64,000 nt of DNA, from contig JAZHRO010000012.1 in the NCBI GenBank assembly GCA_037157565.1, forward strand, positions 2,568,501 to 2,632,500. The letters run 5' to 3'. The DNA is from Thalassia testudinum. Lineage: Eukaryota > Streptophyta > Magnoliopsida > Alismatales > Hydrocharitaceae. Shown one piece after another: positions 11,203 to 22,236 of the stretch. A program made the translations under genes and the position numbers. The notes beneath the pieces were generated by a model. It was not told where the DNA came from. It saw nothing but the letters and a program-made list of their open reading frames with translations, and did no database searches. How positions within the stretch are numbered: position 1 is the first letter of the stretch; every line of letters starts with the position of its first letter.

Positions 11203-13140
11203 ATGCTTGGGAGGAGGTCCTTAAGACCACCCTTGAGGCCTCCATTAGCTATCCACTCCCGTCGAGGCCAGGCCTTGACCTCCGTGTTTATGCAGCAACC
11301 CCACCACATAGACATCTCCTCTGATTCATCTGAGCCTAATTCTCCTTCATCCATCATCATGGAGCAACCAGCATAAGAAAATAATCTTGAAAATCAGCTG
11401 CCGGCCTTTGTAAACCACGCAACATCCTATGATGTGAGATCATTAAAATCCCGCTGCGGTGGTGATCAAACCTCGAGACCAAATCTTGGCTGGAGCTCCT
11501 AACACTGAACTCAAGCCCAACATGATTCATGCTATTCCAAAATTTCATGGGCTCAATTCCGAGGATCCTTTCCAGTACATCAAATAGCTCAAGCATTTGG
11601 CCCAGACCTTCGGGTCAGATGTGGAAAATCGGGATATTTTGCTCATGAAGATGTTCTCCTTCTCTCTCATGGACAAAGCCGCTCACTGGTATCAAACTCA
11701 AACACGTCCAATCAACATATGGGTTGAACTACAATCCGAGTTTCTGAAAAGTTCTTCCCAGTTGGTCAGATGAATGCTTTACTGCACCAGATCACACACT
11801 TCATGCAACAGGTAGGAGAACCACTCCATGAAGCATGGGATCATTTTCTAGATCTCATGCAAAAGTGCCCCCATCATGGAGTTCCTAAATGGGAACAAGT
11901 CCACTCTTTTTACCAGGGACCCCGTGAAGACATTCGATTATTCGTCAATGCAACTTGCGGAAGAAATATCATGGGTCAACATGAAGACACTATGTGGGAG
12001 ATTCTCAAAAATATGTGTGAGAACTCCATCAATAATGAATTCATGGGCATGTTCGACCAGACGAATGCCTACGCATTGACGAATCCAAGGGGAGCACATG
12101 AGATGCAGGGCCTATCCTCTTCTGTCGACTTGTAATTGATGGTCAGTCGATTGGACAAGGTCTCTATTATTGAGAAGAAGGTGGATGAGCTAAGTTGACA
12201 TTTGCAGCGAGCCACCTCTACGCAAAACTTGCTTGCACAACCGCCCTCTAGTAGGAAGGCTATGCATAACATCTATCATCGATCTTCTCAAGGGATGGAC
12301 TCATATCCACCCCCATTTAATTCTGGATTTGGAGGAAGCTCTGGATCCACCTATTCTAGTTGGGGGAACTCTGAACCCTTATATTCTGACTTTTGTAAGG
12401 TTCCTCAGACCTGCGAGGTCCTTAATGCCATCCAGAATGATCCATTCTCTAATACCTATAACCTTGGATGGCGAAATCATCCTAATTTCACATGGGCAAG
12501 AAACAATCAGAATTAGAAACCACCATATCAGCCCCGTCCACAAGCTTCTCGTCCATATCAGCTGCCTTAGCCTTGACCCAACGCTACCTATCAAACTGGG
12601 CCAACTTACAGAGATCAGATGACTCTTATCCTTTAGGCTCTGGCTGACATTCAGAAATCGAATGCGGTAATGCAAAAACAGCACAAAGACGAGATCACGG
12701 AGGTTTGAAATCAACTCGCCCAGATGGAAAATCCTCGCCAACCTGGTGCACTCCCTTCTCAACCTCTGCCCAATCCAAATAACGTGCCAAACCAGAGGCA
12801 TGTTATGAACCCAACTCAGGGCCAATCTCACTTTGTTTATCAGGCCCCTTCTGCTCCATCACCTGATGGGATGGAAGCTTCGACATAAGACATGGGTTAT
12901 TAGCAACAGCCACCTATTTTGCCTACACCAACCCAGAACCAGGTAGGGCCAAATTCAGTTACTACCCGTAGTGGCAAAACAACATATGACCTATCTTACC
13001 TAAGCCACTGTCAGCCTAGTAATACAAACCCAAACCCTAGGATAATCATCCAGGATACCCCTATCCCAGATCAAGAACCTGGATCTATTCCAGAGGAACC
13101 TACAGAGATTCCATTTCCCGAGGCCTTGACCAAGGGATAG
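11203..13140 (+). pseudogene. gag: gag of element B (degenerate)
   Basis: Capsid protein gene. The chosen start is the Met of MLGRRSLRP, matching the C (MLGRRS) and A (MFGRRS) starts. The retrotrans_gag core is recognisable: PKFHGLNSEDPFQYIK, then MKMFSFSLMDKAAHWYQT (11648-11700), and GEPLHEAWDHFLDLMQKCPHHG (11815-11880). The C-terminal motif NDPFSNTYNLGWRNHPNFTW follows near 12434-12500. The frame is broken by many stops (for example 11376, 12135, 12516), largely TAG/TAA consistent with former Gln codons, but stays mostly in one register. I see no CCHC zinc knuckle. The gene cannot make full-length Gag now. Confidence 0.85.
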
Positions 13141-13770
13141 AAGAAAACCAAACCTGTGGCTCTTGAGGAGGACCTGGTCAATCTCTTTGAGCAGGTCCAA
13201 ATAAACATCCCTTTGATGGATGCAATTTACCACGTACCGGCTTATGCATGAATTTTGAAGAACGTATGTATACCCAAGCATAAGCTGCGAACTAAAGGTG
13301 GAAGCCCGATCGTATTATCGGAGCAAGCCAGCTCCATCCTACTAAGTAAGCTTCCACCTAAAGCAAGAGACCCAGGTACTCCCCTGATTTCCTGTACCAT
13401 CGGTGATATCCAATTTGACAGAGCATTATTGGATCTAGGAGCCTCCATAAACCTTATACCTACATCTCTACTTGACCATCTTGAGGAATCTGAGCTCAAA
13501 CCAATAGAGGTGACATTGTAGTTAGCAGATCGATCTATCAAGTCACCTAAAGGAGTTCTTGAGGATGTCATTGTTAGGGTACGGGATTTCTATTTCCCAG
13601 TAGATTTTAATGTATTGGACATGGATGCTCTTGAGAACCTGAAGAATACACCGATTATATTAGGGATTCCCTTTCTGGCCACAGCTAGGGCCAACATTAA
13701 TTGCGAGGACGGCCAAATTGAACTAAAATTCGGGAACAAGACACTGAAGATCGACATTTTCAAGGCCTAA
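13141..13770 (+). pseudogene. pro: Protease region of B
   Basis: Aspartic (retropepsin-like) protease that would cut the Gag-Pol polyprotein. The active-site segment RALLDLGASINLIPT lies near 13420-13470, with the D-L-G-A form usual in Athila/Tat proteases. The flap region SPKGVLEDVIVRVRDFYFPV follows, then ILGIPFLATARANIN and IELKFGNK. An in-frame TAG at 13519-13521 sits where A and C have glutamine (LQLADRS, LQVADRS), so it is a likely CAG-to-TAG change. The region ends in TAA at 13768-13770. Confidence 0.85.
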
Positions 13771-14297
13771 CAAGGAATTAATTGCGGAGTTATAGAACAA
13801 ATATGTGATATCGAGGCTGTGGTTGACAATCTGTATATCGAGGAACACCCGACTATTTCTGATCAACCACAAGAAGATTAAAACCCACAATTAGAGGAGT
13901 CAGAACCTAACTTAGATACACCTATAGCTCTGTCCTTTGCTCACGACACCCACCCTGAACCACCGGCTGCTGTGGACAACCTTGTTATGGAATTGAAGCC
14001 TCTTCCCGATCATCTGAAGTACGCCTTTTTGGGTTCCAATTAGATGTTTCCTGTGATTATCAACTCCAGACTCACACCTGATCAAGAATCCCATCTGATT
14101 TCTGTTCTTCAGCAGCATCGATGAGCCATTGGATGGACTCTCAATGATCTGACTGGTATTAGCCCCTCATATTGTACACATCACATCTATACTGTAGAGG
14201 GCACACGACCTTCACGAGAAATGCAGAGATGTCTGAATCCTAATCTGCAGGAGGTCGTGAAAAGGGAGATCATCAAGTGGTTAGATGTAGGGATCAT
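13771..14297 (+). pseudogene. pol: RT of B, N-terminal part (interrupted by F)
   Basis: Linker plus the first part of reverse transcriptase: LKPLPDHLKYAFLGSN, AIGWTLNDLTGISPSYC, EMQRCLNPNLQEVVKREI, KWLDVGII, colinear with A (28250-28560). Stops occur at 14041 and near 14122. It is split at ATCAT (14293-14297), the target site of F; the matching 3' part begins at 16194. Confidence 0.85.
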
Positions 14298-14504
14298 TGT
14301 AACGACCCGGTTCCCGAGTCCCTACGAGCACGAGAACCGGACCGACTCGACTAATCCCAAGACCTAGTCGTCCAACGAGGAAGTAACCAAAAGACAGTAA
14401 AATAAACCACATTCAGCATGAATATAACTAACAGTAAGAAAGTACAGCAGTAAGGAAAGAAACTACTACAGTAGGTACCACCACAACAGTAAAACAGCAT
14501 TTAT

Positions 14505-14767
14505 CAGATGTCTCCGAGGAGGTTCTCGGGGCGGTGGGTGGAGCTCCTCTCGTACAATATCTCGAATCAGTCTGGCGAGGTCCTAGGCCTGGATGCCAGG
14601 GAGTGGTGGCTGGCCCACCGAGACGTCAACGACAGCACCTAACGAAACTTCTAAGAGCTCATGTCAAGAGATATGTTGTGGTGGGTACTCTAGCTATAAA
14701 CAAGTGAATCGGTTATTTTCCAGTCAGTTGATTCACTTCTCGGGACGACCTTGCTCTGATACCATCT
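14505..14767 (-). pseudogene. Inverted fragment of leader and gag start in F, with initiator-Met primer site
   Basis: Minus strand: primer site TGGTATCAGAGC (14753-14764), leader and about 100 bp of gag start, matching E 52511-52860. It is joined directly to an LTR 3' end at 14504. The protein fragment includes LGLDAREWWLAH-like LTR/gag shadow text and is not functional. Confidence 0.85.
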
Positions 14768-16188
14768 GTATTGCGATTCCTCTCTCTCTCTCTGCGGCTG
14801 CAGGCGCGCTGCGACCACCTTCTCTCTCCTCCTCGCGCGGCCTTAAAAGGGCCACGCCTCCCCTCCCGTCTCCACCGTCTCCTCCTTCTTCTCCTTCCTG
14901 TGCGCGAGAGCGATGCGAGCGCGAGGGCGGGCAGCGGCAGCCGCAATGAGCGTGGAGGAGGTGCGGCGTGTGAGGGCGGGGCTCTGCCGTGAGGGCGAGC
15001 TCGCTGGAGCGGCTTGGCCGGCCGGCGGAGGGCGCAGGGGGCGCGGAGCGACGCGGAGAGGGACCTGCTGCGGTCGGAGCAGCGGACGCGCGAGGTGCGA
15101 CGCGGGCGACGTCGCGAGCGGAGGCCGAGCAGGGTCCTGATTCTGGAAAAATTTCCAGAATCAGACGTCTGGATTGATAGCCAGACGGTAAGGTCGACGT
15201 CTGTAAGATCATACAGACGTCTGAAAGGTGAGTTTCCGCCTTCTTCTTCCTTCTTGTCGACTGACCGTACTGAGGGAGGGGGTTGGCTGTGCGCAGGTTC
15301 GCTGATTCGCCATCCTTTGCGAATCAGACGTCTGTAAGTTGTACCAGACGGCGGGAGTGACCTCCAGACATCCTGAGGGACCATCGGACGTCTGGGATCT
15401 AGGGCAGACGTCCCCGCAGACTTCTGGACGTTTGGGAAACCACGCTGAACAGGTAATTCTCTGATCCACTTTTTAAGATGTCTGGAAGGAGTTCCAGACG
15501 TCTGATTTTGCACAGTATCGTCTTTTTCGACCCGTTTAGGGCCCGTTCGGGCTCCGTTTCCGCAATTCGAGTTGCATTCTTTTCAGAAGTAATTCCTCTA
15601 CCCGTCTACAGTAGCTATACACTGTTTTGAGACACTCCTTGTGTTTGATCCTTGTGATAGGGCCTCGTTCGGTTGTAGTCTTGAGAGTCGCGGAGGCGCG
15701 CGGGATTCCCGATCACACCCCCATTACTCCCGTTGTACCTGGTAGAGTGGCTTAAGTTATTATTAAAATCTGTTAAAGTATGGAACCATAACTAGAACCT
15801 AGGACATTGCATGAATCCTAGGAATGAGAAATATATGGAATGATAGCTCCTAGGTGTTGCATGAATCCTAGGGTCGGAAAACTAGATTGTATGATAGATC
15901 CTAGGATATGGCATGAATCCTAGGATGGAAAAACTAGTGGAATGTATAATACTGCAGTCTTGGAAAAATGGAAAGGAATATATAAATGTTGTTTTACTGT
16001 TGTGGTGGTACCTACTGTAGTAGTTTCTTTCCTTTCTGCTGTACTTTCTTACTGTAGTTATATTCATGCTGAATGTGGTTTATTTTACTGTCTTTTGGTT
16101 ACTTCCTCGTTGGACGACTAGGTCTTGGGATTAGTCGAGTCGGTCCGGTTCTCATGTCTCGTAGGGACTCGGGAACCGGGTCGTTACA
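14768..16188 (+). repeat. Plus-oriented partial LTR within F
   Basis: Aligns with E's LTR from about 49990 to 51180 and then 52290-52507. It carries the TATA-like GGCCTTAAAAGGGCC (14839-14853), many CAGACGTCTG palindromes (15160-15510) and the end GGGTCGTTACA. The 266-codon minus ORF at 14713-15513 lies over GC-rich LTR and is not a gene. Confidence 0.85.
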
Positions 16189-16193
16189 ATCAT

Positions 16194-16920
16194 CTTACCC
16201 GATCTCCGACAGTCGGTCGGTGAGTCCAATCCAAGTTGTGCCTAAGAAGGCAGGACTCACCGTGATCATGACTGAAATCGGAGAAATCATACAACTCATG
16301 TAGCAAATTCGTGGAGAGTTTGCAATGATTATAGAAGACTCAATACCTCCACGAAGAAGGATCATTTCCCACTGCCATTTATTGATCAGATCCTCGAGAA
16401 ACTAGCGGGAAATCGATTTTTCTACTTTTTGGAAGGGTACTCCGGTTACAACCAGGTGGCAATCCATCCTGAAGACCAAGAGAAAACCACTTTCACCTGC
16501 CCCTTCGGGATGTACGCGTTTCGAAGGATGCCATTTGGTCTTTGCAATGCACCTACCACTTTTCAGCAGTGCATGGTTACCATATTCTCAGATATGGTAG
16601 GTGAATACCTTGAGGTCTTCATGGATGACTTCTCGGTATTTGGAGAATCTTTTGATGATTACCTTCTACACTTGGTCAAAATTCTCAGGAGATGCATTGA
16701 CGTGAATCTGGTTCTTTCTTGGGAAAAGAGCAATTTCATGGTTCATGAGGGAATTGTCCTGGGACATCTTATCTCTGAAAAGGGCATCCAAGTTGATCGA
16801 GCCAAGGTGAATCTGATTTCCAAACTCCCTATGCCTAGCTCGGTCAAAGACATCCGATCCTTCTTGGGGCACGTCGATTTTTACCGTCGATTCATTCCCG
16901 ATTTCTCAAAATCGCGTGCC
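16194..16920 (+). pseudogene. pol: RT of B, C-terminal part
   Basis: Reverse transcriptase continuing after F: VSPIQVVPKKAGLTV, PFIDQILEKLAGN, GYSGYNQVAIHPEDQEKTTF, RRMPFGLCNAPTTFQQC, then catalytic FMDD (16618-16629) in FMDDFSVFG. The first catalytic aspartate, D in the FLDGYSGYN of C, reads E here (codon 16432-16434), a missing key residue. A stop lies at about 16303. The reading frame is lost by one base near 16910 (SKSRAP stop, where relatives read SKIxRPLT). Confidence 0.9.
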
Positions 16921-17390
16921 CCTTGACTAATCTTTTATCCGAGGATGTCCCCTTTGAAATCACCGAGGAGTGCACTCAATCATTTGAGATCCTACGTGAT
17001 CGAGTTACCCAAGCACCTATCCTACAGTCCCCTGATTGGTCTCAACCCTTTGAGATCATGTGCGATGCATCTGATTACGTTGTAGGTGCGATACTTAGGC
17101 TGAAAATTGATGGGAAACCCGTGGTCATCTACTATGCTAGCAAAACACTTGACGAGGCTCAGCATAACTACACAGTTACTGAGAAAGAGCTGCTAGCCGT
17201 AGTATTTGCCTTGGAAAAATTCAGATCATATCTTTTGGGTTCCCGTGTTATCATTTACTCGGATCACACTGCTGTGTGACACCTCCTTGTGAAGAAGGAC
17301 GCAAAACCTAGGCTAATCCACTGGATCTTGCTATTACAAGAGTTTGACCTTGAGATTCGTGACAAGGTGAGAAAATAAAACATGGTAGAT
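16921..17390 (+). pseudogene. pol: RNase H region of B
   Basis: RNase H removes genomic RNA during reverse transcription. In the shifted frame: MCDASDYVVGAIL (first Asp), [18 protein letters not shown] (Glu), IYSDHTAV (Asp), then [20 protein letters not shown] and FDLEIRD. A stop interrupts at 17277-17279 (TGA, CGA-type change, relatives have Arg or Lys) and another near 17376. Confidence 0.85.
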
Positions 17391-18782
17391 GATCACTTGT
17401 CCCGCCTTCTTTTTGACATTATCGGCCCTTCCGGACACATTATTGAACACTTTCTCGAGAAGCACCTCCTGACTATCAGTACGGGACTTCGATGGTTTGC
17501 TGATCTAGTAAACTACTTAGCATTACATCAGATCCCGTCCGATTGGCCGAAAGCCAAGAAGGACAAATTACTTTCCAATGTCAAGTACTACATTTGGGAA
17601 GATCCATACCTCTTCCACATTGGTGTTGATCAGATCATCAGACGATGTGTTCCAGAAGCGAAAATTCAGGACATTTTGTCCTTCTGCCATGACCAGGCTT
17701 GCGGTGGACACTTCTCTAGACATAAAACCGTAGCAAAAATCCTCTAATGTAGCTTTTATTGGCCCATAATTTTCAAAGACGCATATGATCACTGTAAGGC
17801 ATGCACTCGTTGCCAGACCTTGGGCAACATGAGCCACCGAGATATGATGCCTTTACAACTGATTCTCGTATGTGAAATCTTTGATATCTAGGGAATCGAT
17901 TTCATGGGACCCTTCCCTGTTTCAGACGGCTTCGAATACATTCTTCTCGCTATTGACTACGTGTCCAAATGGATTGAAGTCATTCTGACCCGAACCAACA
18001 ATCATAAGGTGGTAATCAAATTTATTCATCAGAACATCTTTTCTCAGTTTGGGATTCCATGTGTCGTTATCTCCGATGGAGGGACCCATTTCATGAATGC
18101 TCAGTTCAGATCACTGATGACCAAATATGGGGTGTCAAACCGAATCTCTACTCCTTATCACCCCCAAACCAATGGTCTAGCAGAGCTATCAAATGGGGAG
18201 ATTAAGAAAATCCTTTAGGCCACTGTTCTACCTAATAGGAAAGATTGGTCATCCTGACTTCCGGAAGCCTTGTGGGCTTATAGGACCGCCCACAAAACCT
18301 AATTAGGCATGTCTCCCTTCAGATTGGTGTATGGGAAGGCGTTTCACCTTCCTGTTGAATTGGAGCACAAGGCCTATTGGGTAGTACGGAACTGCAATCT
18401 CAATCTTTCTAAGGCAGGAACCCACAGATAGCTTCAAATGAGTGAGATTGATAAACTATGCCATGACACGTATGAGAACTTGCGAATTTACAAAGAGCGG
18501 GTTAAGACCTTTCACGACAAGCACATATCCAGAAAGATCTTTCATCCTAATCAGAAGGTCCTACTCTTTGATGCCAAACTGAAACACTTCCTAGGCAAAC
18601 TCAGATCAAAATGGATTGGACTATACTTGGTCCGACGAATCTTTGGAAATGGAGCCATCGAAATTAGTCAACCCAGCCTTGATTCCGAACCCTTCACTGT
18701 AAATGGCAAACAACTTAAGCCATTCATTGAACTCACTGATACGAACTTGGTTGAGGTATCATTTGATCTCCATTCTTCCTGA
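17391..18782 (+). pseudogene. pol: Integrase of B
   Basis: Integrase inserts cDNA into the genome. The zinc-binding HHCC domain is HDQACGGHFS...CKACTRCQ (about 17688-17818). The catalytic core has GIDFMGPF (Asp, about 17893), ISDGGTHF (Asp, about 18070) and TNGLAELSNGEIKKIL (Glu, about 18170). The C-terminal region KTFHDKHISRKIF and LFDAKLKHFLGKLRSKW follows, ending with TGA at 18780-18782. Stops at 17745-17747, in DI-stop-GIDF (TGG to TAG, 17889-17891), 18216-18218 and others make it non-functional. No chromodomain or env-like ORF follows. Confidence 0.9.
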
Positions 18783-19130
18783 GTTATTGTGCCCAGCTGA
18801 TGGCGTTAAACTCAGCGCTTAACGAGAGGCAACTCGTCATTTTGAAAAACCTGAAACCTTTCTTGACACATCTTATGCCAAACTTATATTGCACTTTAGG
18901 GTTCGTACATTAGAACAGCTGACTCCACCTCTGGTACCCGTACTTGAGCTTGAAATCGTCCGCTATAGTCACCCCGACCCGTCCACCCACCCAAATCCTA
19001 TTCTAATGTATGATCTAAGCTAAAATCGAACCCACCTAATTTACAATGGGGACATTGCAAATCGTAGGCATGGGGGGGTATTAAAGTGCAAAACATTGTG
19101 AGAATCACTGCACAAGAAAGGGTTTCACTC

Positions 19131-19170
<40 letters not shown>

Positions 19171-20331
19171 GTCAAGGAAATAGAGGAAGCCAATTTTGAG
19201 AAAAAAATGAAAAGAAAGGAGCACAAAATAAAGAACAAAATTGAGTCCCTTAGAAATAATTTAGAACTTACCTACCTTCTAGGTTGGATCAAATGATGAA
19301 ATAAGTCCTGAAAGGCTAAAACTTTAGGGATTAGTGGCGAATACCGACCTTAGGCCTCTTGGATCGTTTTACGATTTAAACATTCATGTACTTGTCAAGA
19401 TCCGGATTTGTCCTCAAGAGGTTGAGGAAAATGCAATGCTTGTGTATTAGGTCTAAGGCTTAGGGAGTATTCGACCCCATTAACTGACCTGTAGTTTGTG
19501 GGACTCGGTAACTTAAGCACCCTAAATTACACACAGTCTGGTTCAGTGCACTTTAAAGTTAAAATCATGCCAAAAAGCATTAATCTGTTTTGAAATGGTC
19601 CTAAGATCTAGATTAGGAGCGGCTCGAAGATACAAATTGATTTAGATGAGTTCCCGACGTAGAGAGGTGGGAAAATTCCCCTAAAAAATGTGTAATAACA
19701 TATCGCCTCCTAGGATATCTAAATATCCTTCCAGGGGTATGTAAGCACTTTGTGCTGGTTCAGATGTCATGGGCGGGATTATCCCGAAATCTCAATTGCC
19801 AGGATCTGGATCTAGCTACAAAATGCCATGGGCGGGATTATCCCAAAATCTCGAAAGCCAGGGTTCTGGGGGTTGCCATGGGCAGTGCTATCTCGAAGCA
19901 TTGAATGCTAGGGACCCTGTGAGGATTGATGGTGGGGATAAGGAATCCGATACAGATCGTGTTTAGAGCCAATCCTAGGATGGATCTAAGGAAAAATATA
20001 ATGAAAAGAAAATAGAGAGAAAGCTCTCCACAAATGAAAATCTCCTTCTAATCTCTCTCTTACAAAATGCACAGGCAAACTAAACTGGACTAACCATGTT
20101 TTAAGCACGGGTGCTTTAACCGTTGGGTCCAATAAACCTTAGGATAGTTCCTACAGGCCTTAGAAACCTTAGAGGTAGACTGAGGCGAAAGCTAGTCAGG
20201 TCTGGATCTGGGCTGGTACTTGAGTACCTCTAGGCCTACTATTGGTATTAAGATCTAATTCCTAGAGATGCGGCTTAGTAGGGCATCCTGACAGTTAAAT
20301 CTGACCAAGATAATTAGTTCATTTCATTTGG
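18783..20331 (+). other. 3' spacer of B: post-pol motif, second PPT block, (GA)n
   Basis: Non-coding. At 18794-18833 is the post-pol motif CAGCTGA..GGCGTTAAA..AGCGCTT..AGGCAAC, also found in A and D. At 19048-19080 is GGGGACATTGC...TAGGCATGGGGGGG, the second PPT-like block. A (GA)n microsatellite is at 19134-19168. The sequence GCATTGAATG..CCATGGGCGGGATTATCCC-like is repeated two to three times at 19767-19890. No env-like ORF is present. Confidence 0.75.
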
Positions 20332-20369
20332 TTTTGCTAAGGGACTAGCAAAAGCTAGGTATGGGGGTA
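20332..20369 (+). promoter_or_regulatory. PPT and adjacent hairpin of B
   Basis: Hairpin TTTTGCTA (20332-20339) / TAGCAAAA (20346-20353), then TAGGTATGGGGGTA immediately before LTR TGATGGG at 20370. This is the site of plus-strand priming. Confidence 0.85.
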
Positions 20370-22236
20370 TGATGGGAACACCATCATGAGCCATAACTAG
20401 CTCAATTTGATCTTATTAAGTCATTAAAAGCTCCCATATACCCATTGGAAGAAAATCAGGGCACCACACACTGATTTGTGAAGAAAACTAGAAAATAGGG
20501 TTAAAACTGAAATTTTACCATCACATCTTGAACGTAGAATAACCACGAGTTTTCTCAAGGGATAATTAAGGGTCAAATGGTTCTAAAAAGCTAATAAGTG
20601 GGTTAGAACAGACAGAAAAGAATTCTCACATGTTTTGAGAATTAAATGACTTTTGAAATCCTAAAAATAGACCTCCTTAATTAACTAAGGTTCTGGTCAG
20701 GATAAAATTCATCTAAACCCTCTAAAATTCATATAAAAATATTCTCTAGGGTTTGGTACCTTCAAATTGACCATCAGAACCCGTCTTGACCCAAAACAGA
20801 GTCTCCGACTGACATTTGCCCTAATTTGGGTTTTTACATAAATTACCTACTTAAACGTGGTCAAAACCAAAATCCAACCTCACCATTAGATTCCTTAGGT
20901 CCAAATTAGGTTTTTACCAAAATTTAGACCCAAGCTGACATTATCTTGACCCTAGTTTGCAACTTGGCCTTGTTTAATTACATATATGCCCTTAACTTTC
21001 AAAATCTTTACAAAAAGGCCCCTAACTTTGTCATCGTTTAAACAAATGGGTCCCGACCACCATTAATCCTATTCCTACTTTCTCCGACGACCTAAAATTG
21101 GCAAGATCTCTTTGATTCCTTGACAAATCCCTTTCAAATTTGAAAGGGAAGTTCGTCAAGGAACTCCCTTCCATTTAAGCCATTCCTTGGGCTCCAAGAC
21201 ATGCCCAAATAGCCATGTGAACCAATCAAAGATTGGGTTTCTTTCATCAGCGAAACTTCCAAGCTTGAGAGCTCGACTCTCAAGCCCTTCTTGCCTCTAG
21301 ATCCCTATAAAAGGAACCCCAGATCCCTTCGAGTTCATCACGCTCGAAATTGGCCAGAAATACCCTCAATTCCTCTTCTCTCTCTCGGTCGAAGTGCTCC
21401 TCGACTTCCGACGATCTCCTCCGCCTCACTTCATCCTCTGTTCGCAATACTGGCAGTAGAGCTATCTTCCCCATCTTCTTCCGCGTCGAGCCATGCCAGC
21501 CAGCGCTTCTATCCCCATCTTCCTCGCCGTCTCCTACCTACCGGAGCTATCCTCTTCTCTGGCACTAGCAACACCATTACCGATGCCATCTCCTCTCCCC
21601 TTCGTCCTCTACTGCTTTCAACCGCTTCCTCAACTCCTCCGCATCACGCTAGCAACCTTGATACACCGTTTCAACTCCGCTAATGCCGTCCGCGACTTCA
21701 TCTTCCTCCGCTTTGGCCAGACCTCCAGCGAAGCCCTCCGCTCACTCCACTACTCCAAACCCTTCACTGACCACCTCACAACCTCCGCCTCACCTTCTTG
21801 CACATTTCCCCTTTCTTATTTCCTCCTTTCGCTCACTCAAACTCACCCCCGAACACACCCACCTACTAATGCACAGTTCACATCCATCCGACCACCATAT
21901 ACGTCCATCTACCACACCACCATCACTGTTGCATTCCTCGCCATCCGACGACCGTTCGTGAACTTTTTGACGCAGCCATTAGGCCTTATTTTTTATTTAA
22001 GGAACAAGCTTCGGCCGCCATTAAAGCTGACCTCCAAGCAAGTTGCAGGTTTGCTCTAGGGTGCCTCCACTCCAGGTGTTACCTCTAGGCCACACAGAAT
22101 CAGTGACTGCAGGTGTCCAGGTCCTCAAGTGAAGGCTTCCATAGCCTTAGCCTCGTTAATTCGTATGATTACTTCACTGTAGCAGTTCATGGCAAAAAGA
22201 ATGGGACATAGTCCCACATCGTGAATTCTAAAGTAG
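20370..22236 (+). repeat. 3' LTR of B, first part (split by A)
   Basis: Colinear with 7628-9488. TATA box TATAAAAGG at 21306-21314. Ends at AGTAG (22232-22236), the left TSD of element A. The second part resumes at 35190. ORFs at 21291-22059 are LTR sequence, not genes. Confidence 0.95.

Larger units (their letters stand above)
14298..16188. mobile_element. Element F: Tekay-type derivative with two inverted LTR 3' ends
   Basis: 1891 bp with perfect TSD ATCAT (14293-14297 and 16189-16193). Both ends are the 3' (U5) end of an E-like LTR: TGTAACGACC at the left, GGTCGTTACA at the right, as 207-bp inverted repeats (14298-14504 and 15982-16188). Inside, 14505-14767 is minus-strand gag start, leader and primer site, and 14768-16188 is a plus-strand LTR lacking its first 160 bp or so and about 1.1 kb relative to E. 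It has no coding capacity. Confidence 0.9.

Noticed and set aside
14713..15513. 266-codon minus ORF
   Set aside because: Antisense to the GC-rich LTR part of F; matched only by the equivalent LTR sequence in E (50534-50716).
21291..22059. 130- and 188-codon plus ORFs
   Set aside because: They lie in B's 3' LTR; the 5' LTR copy has the frames broken differently, so no protein is conserved.
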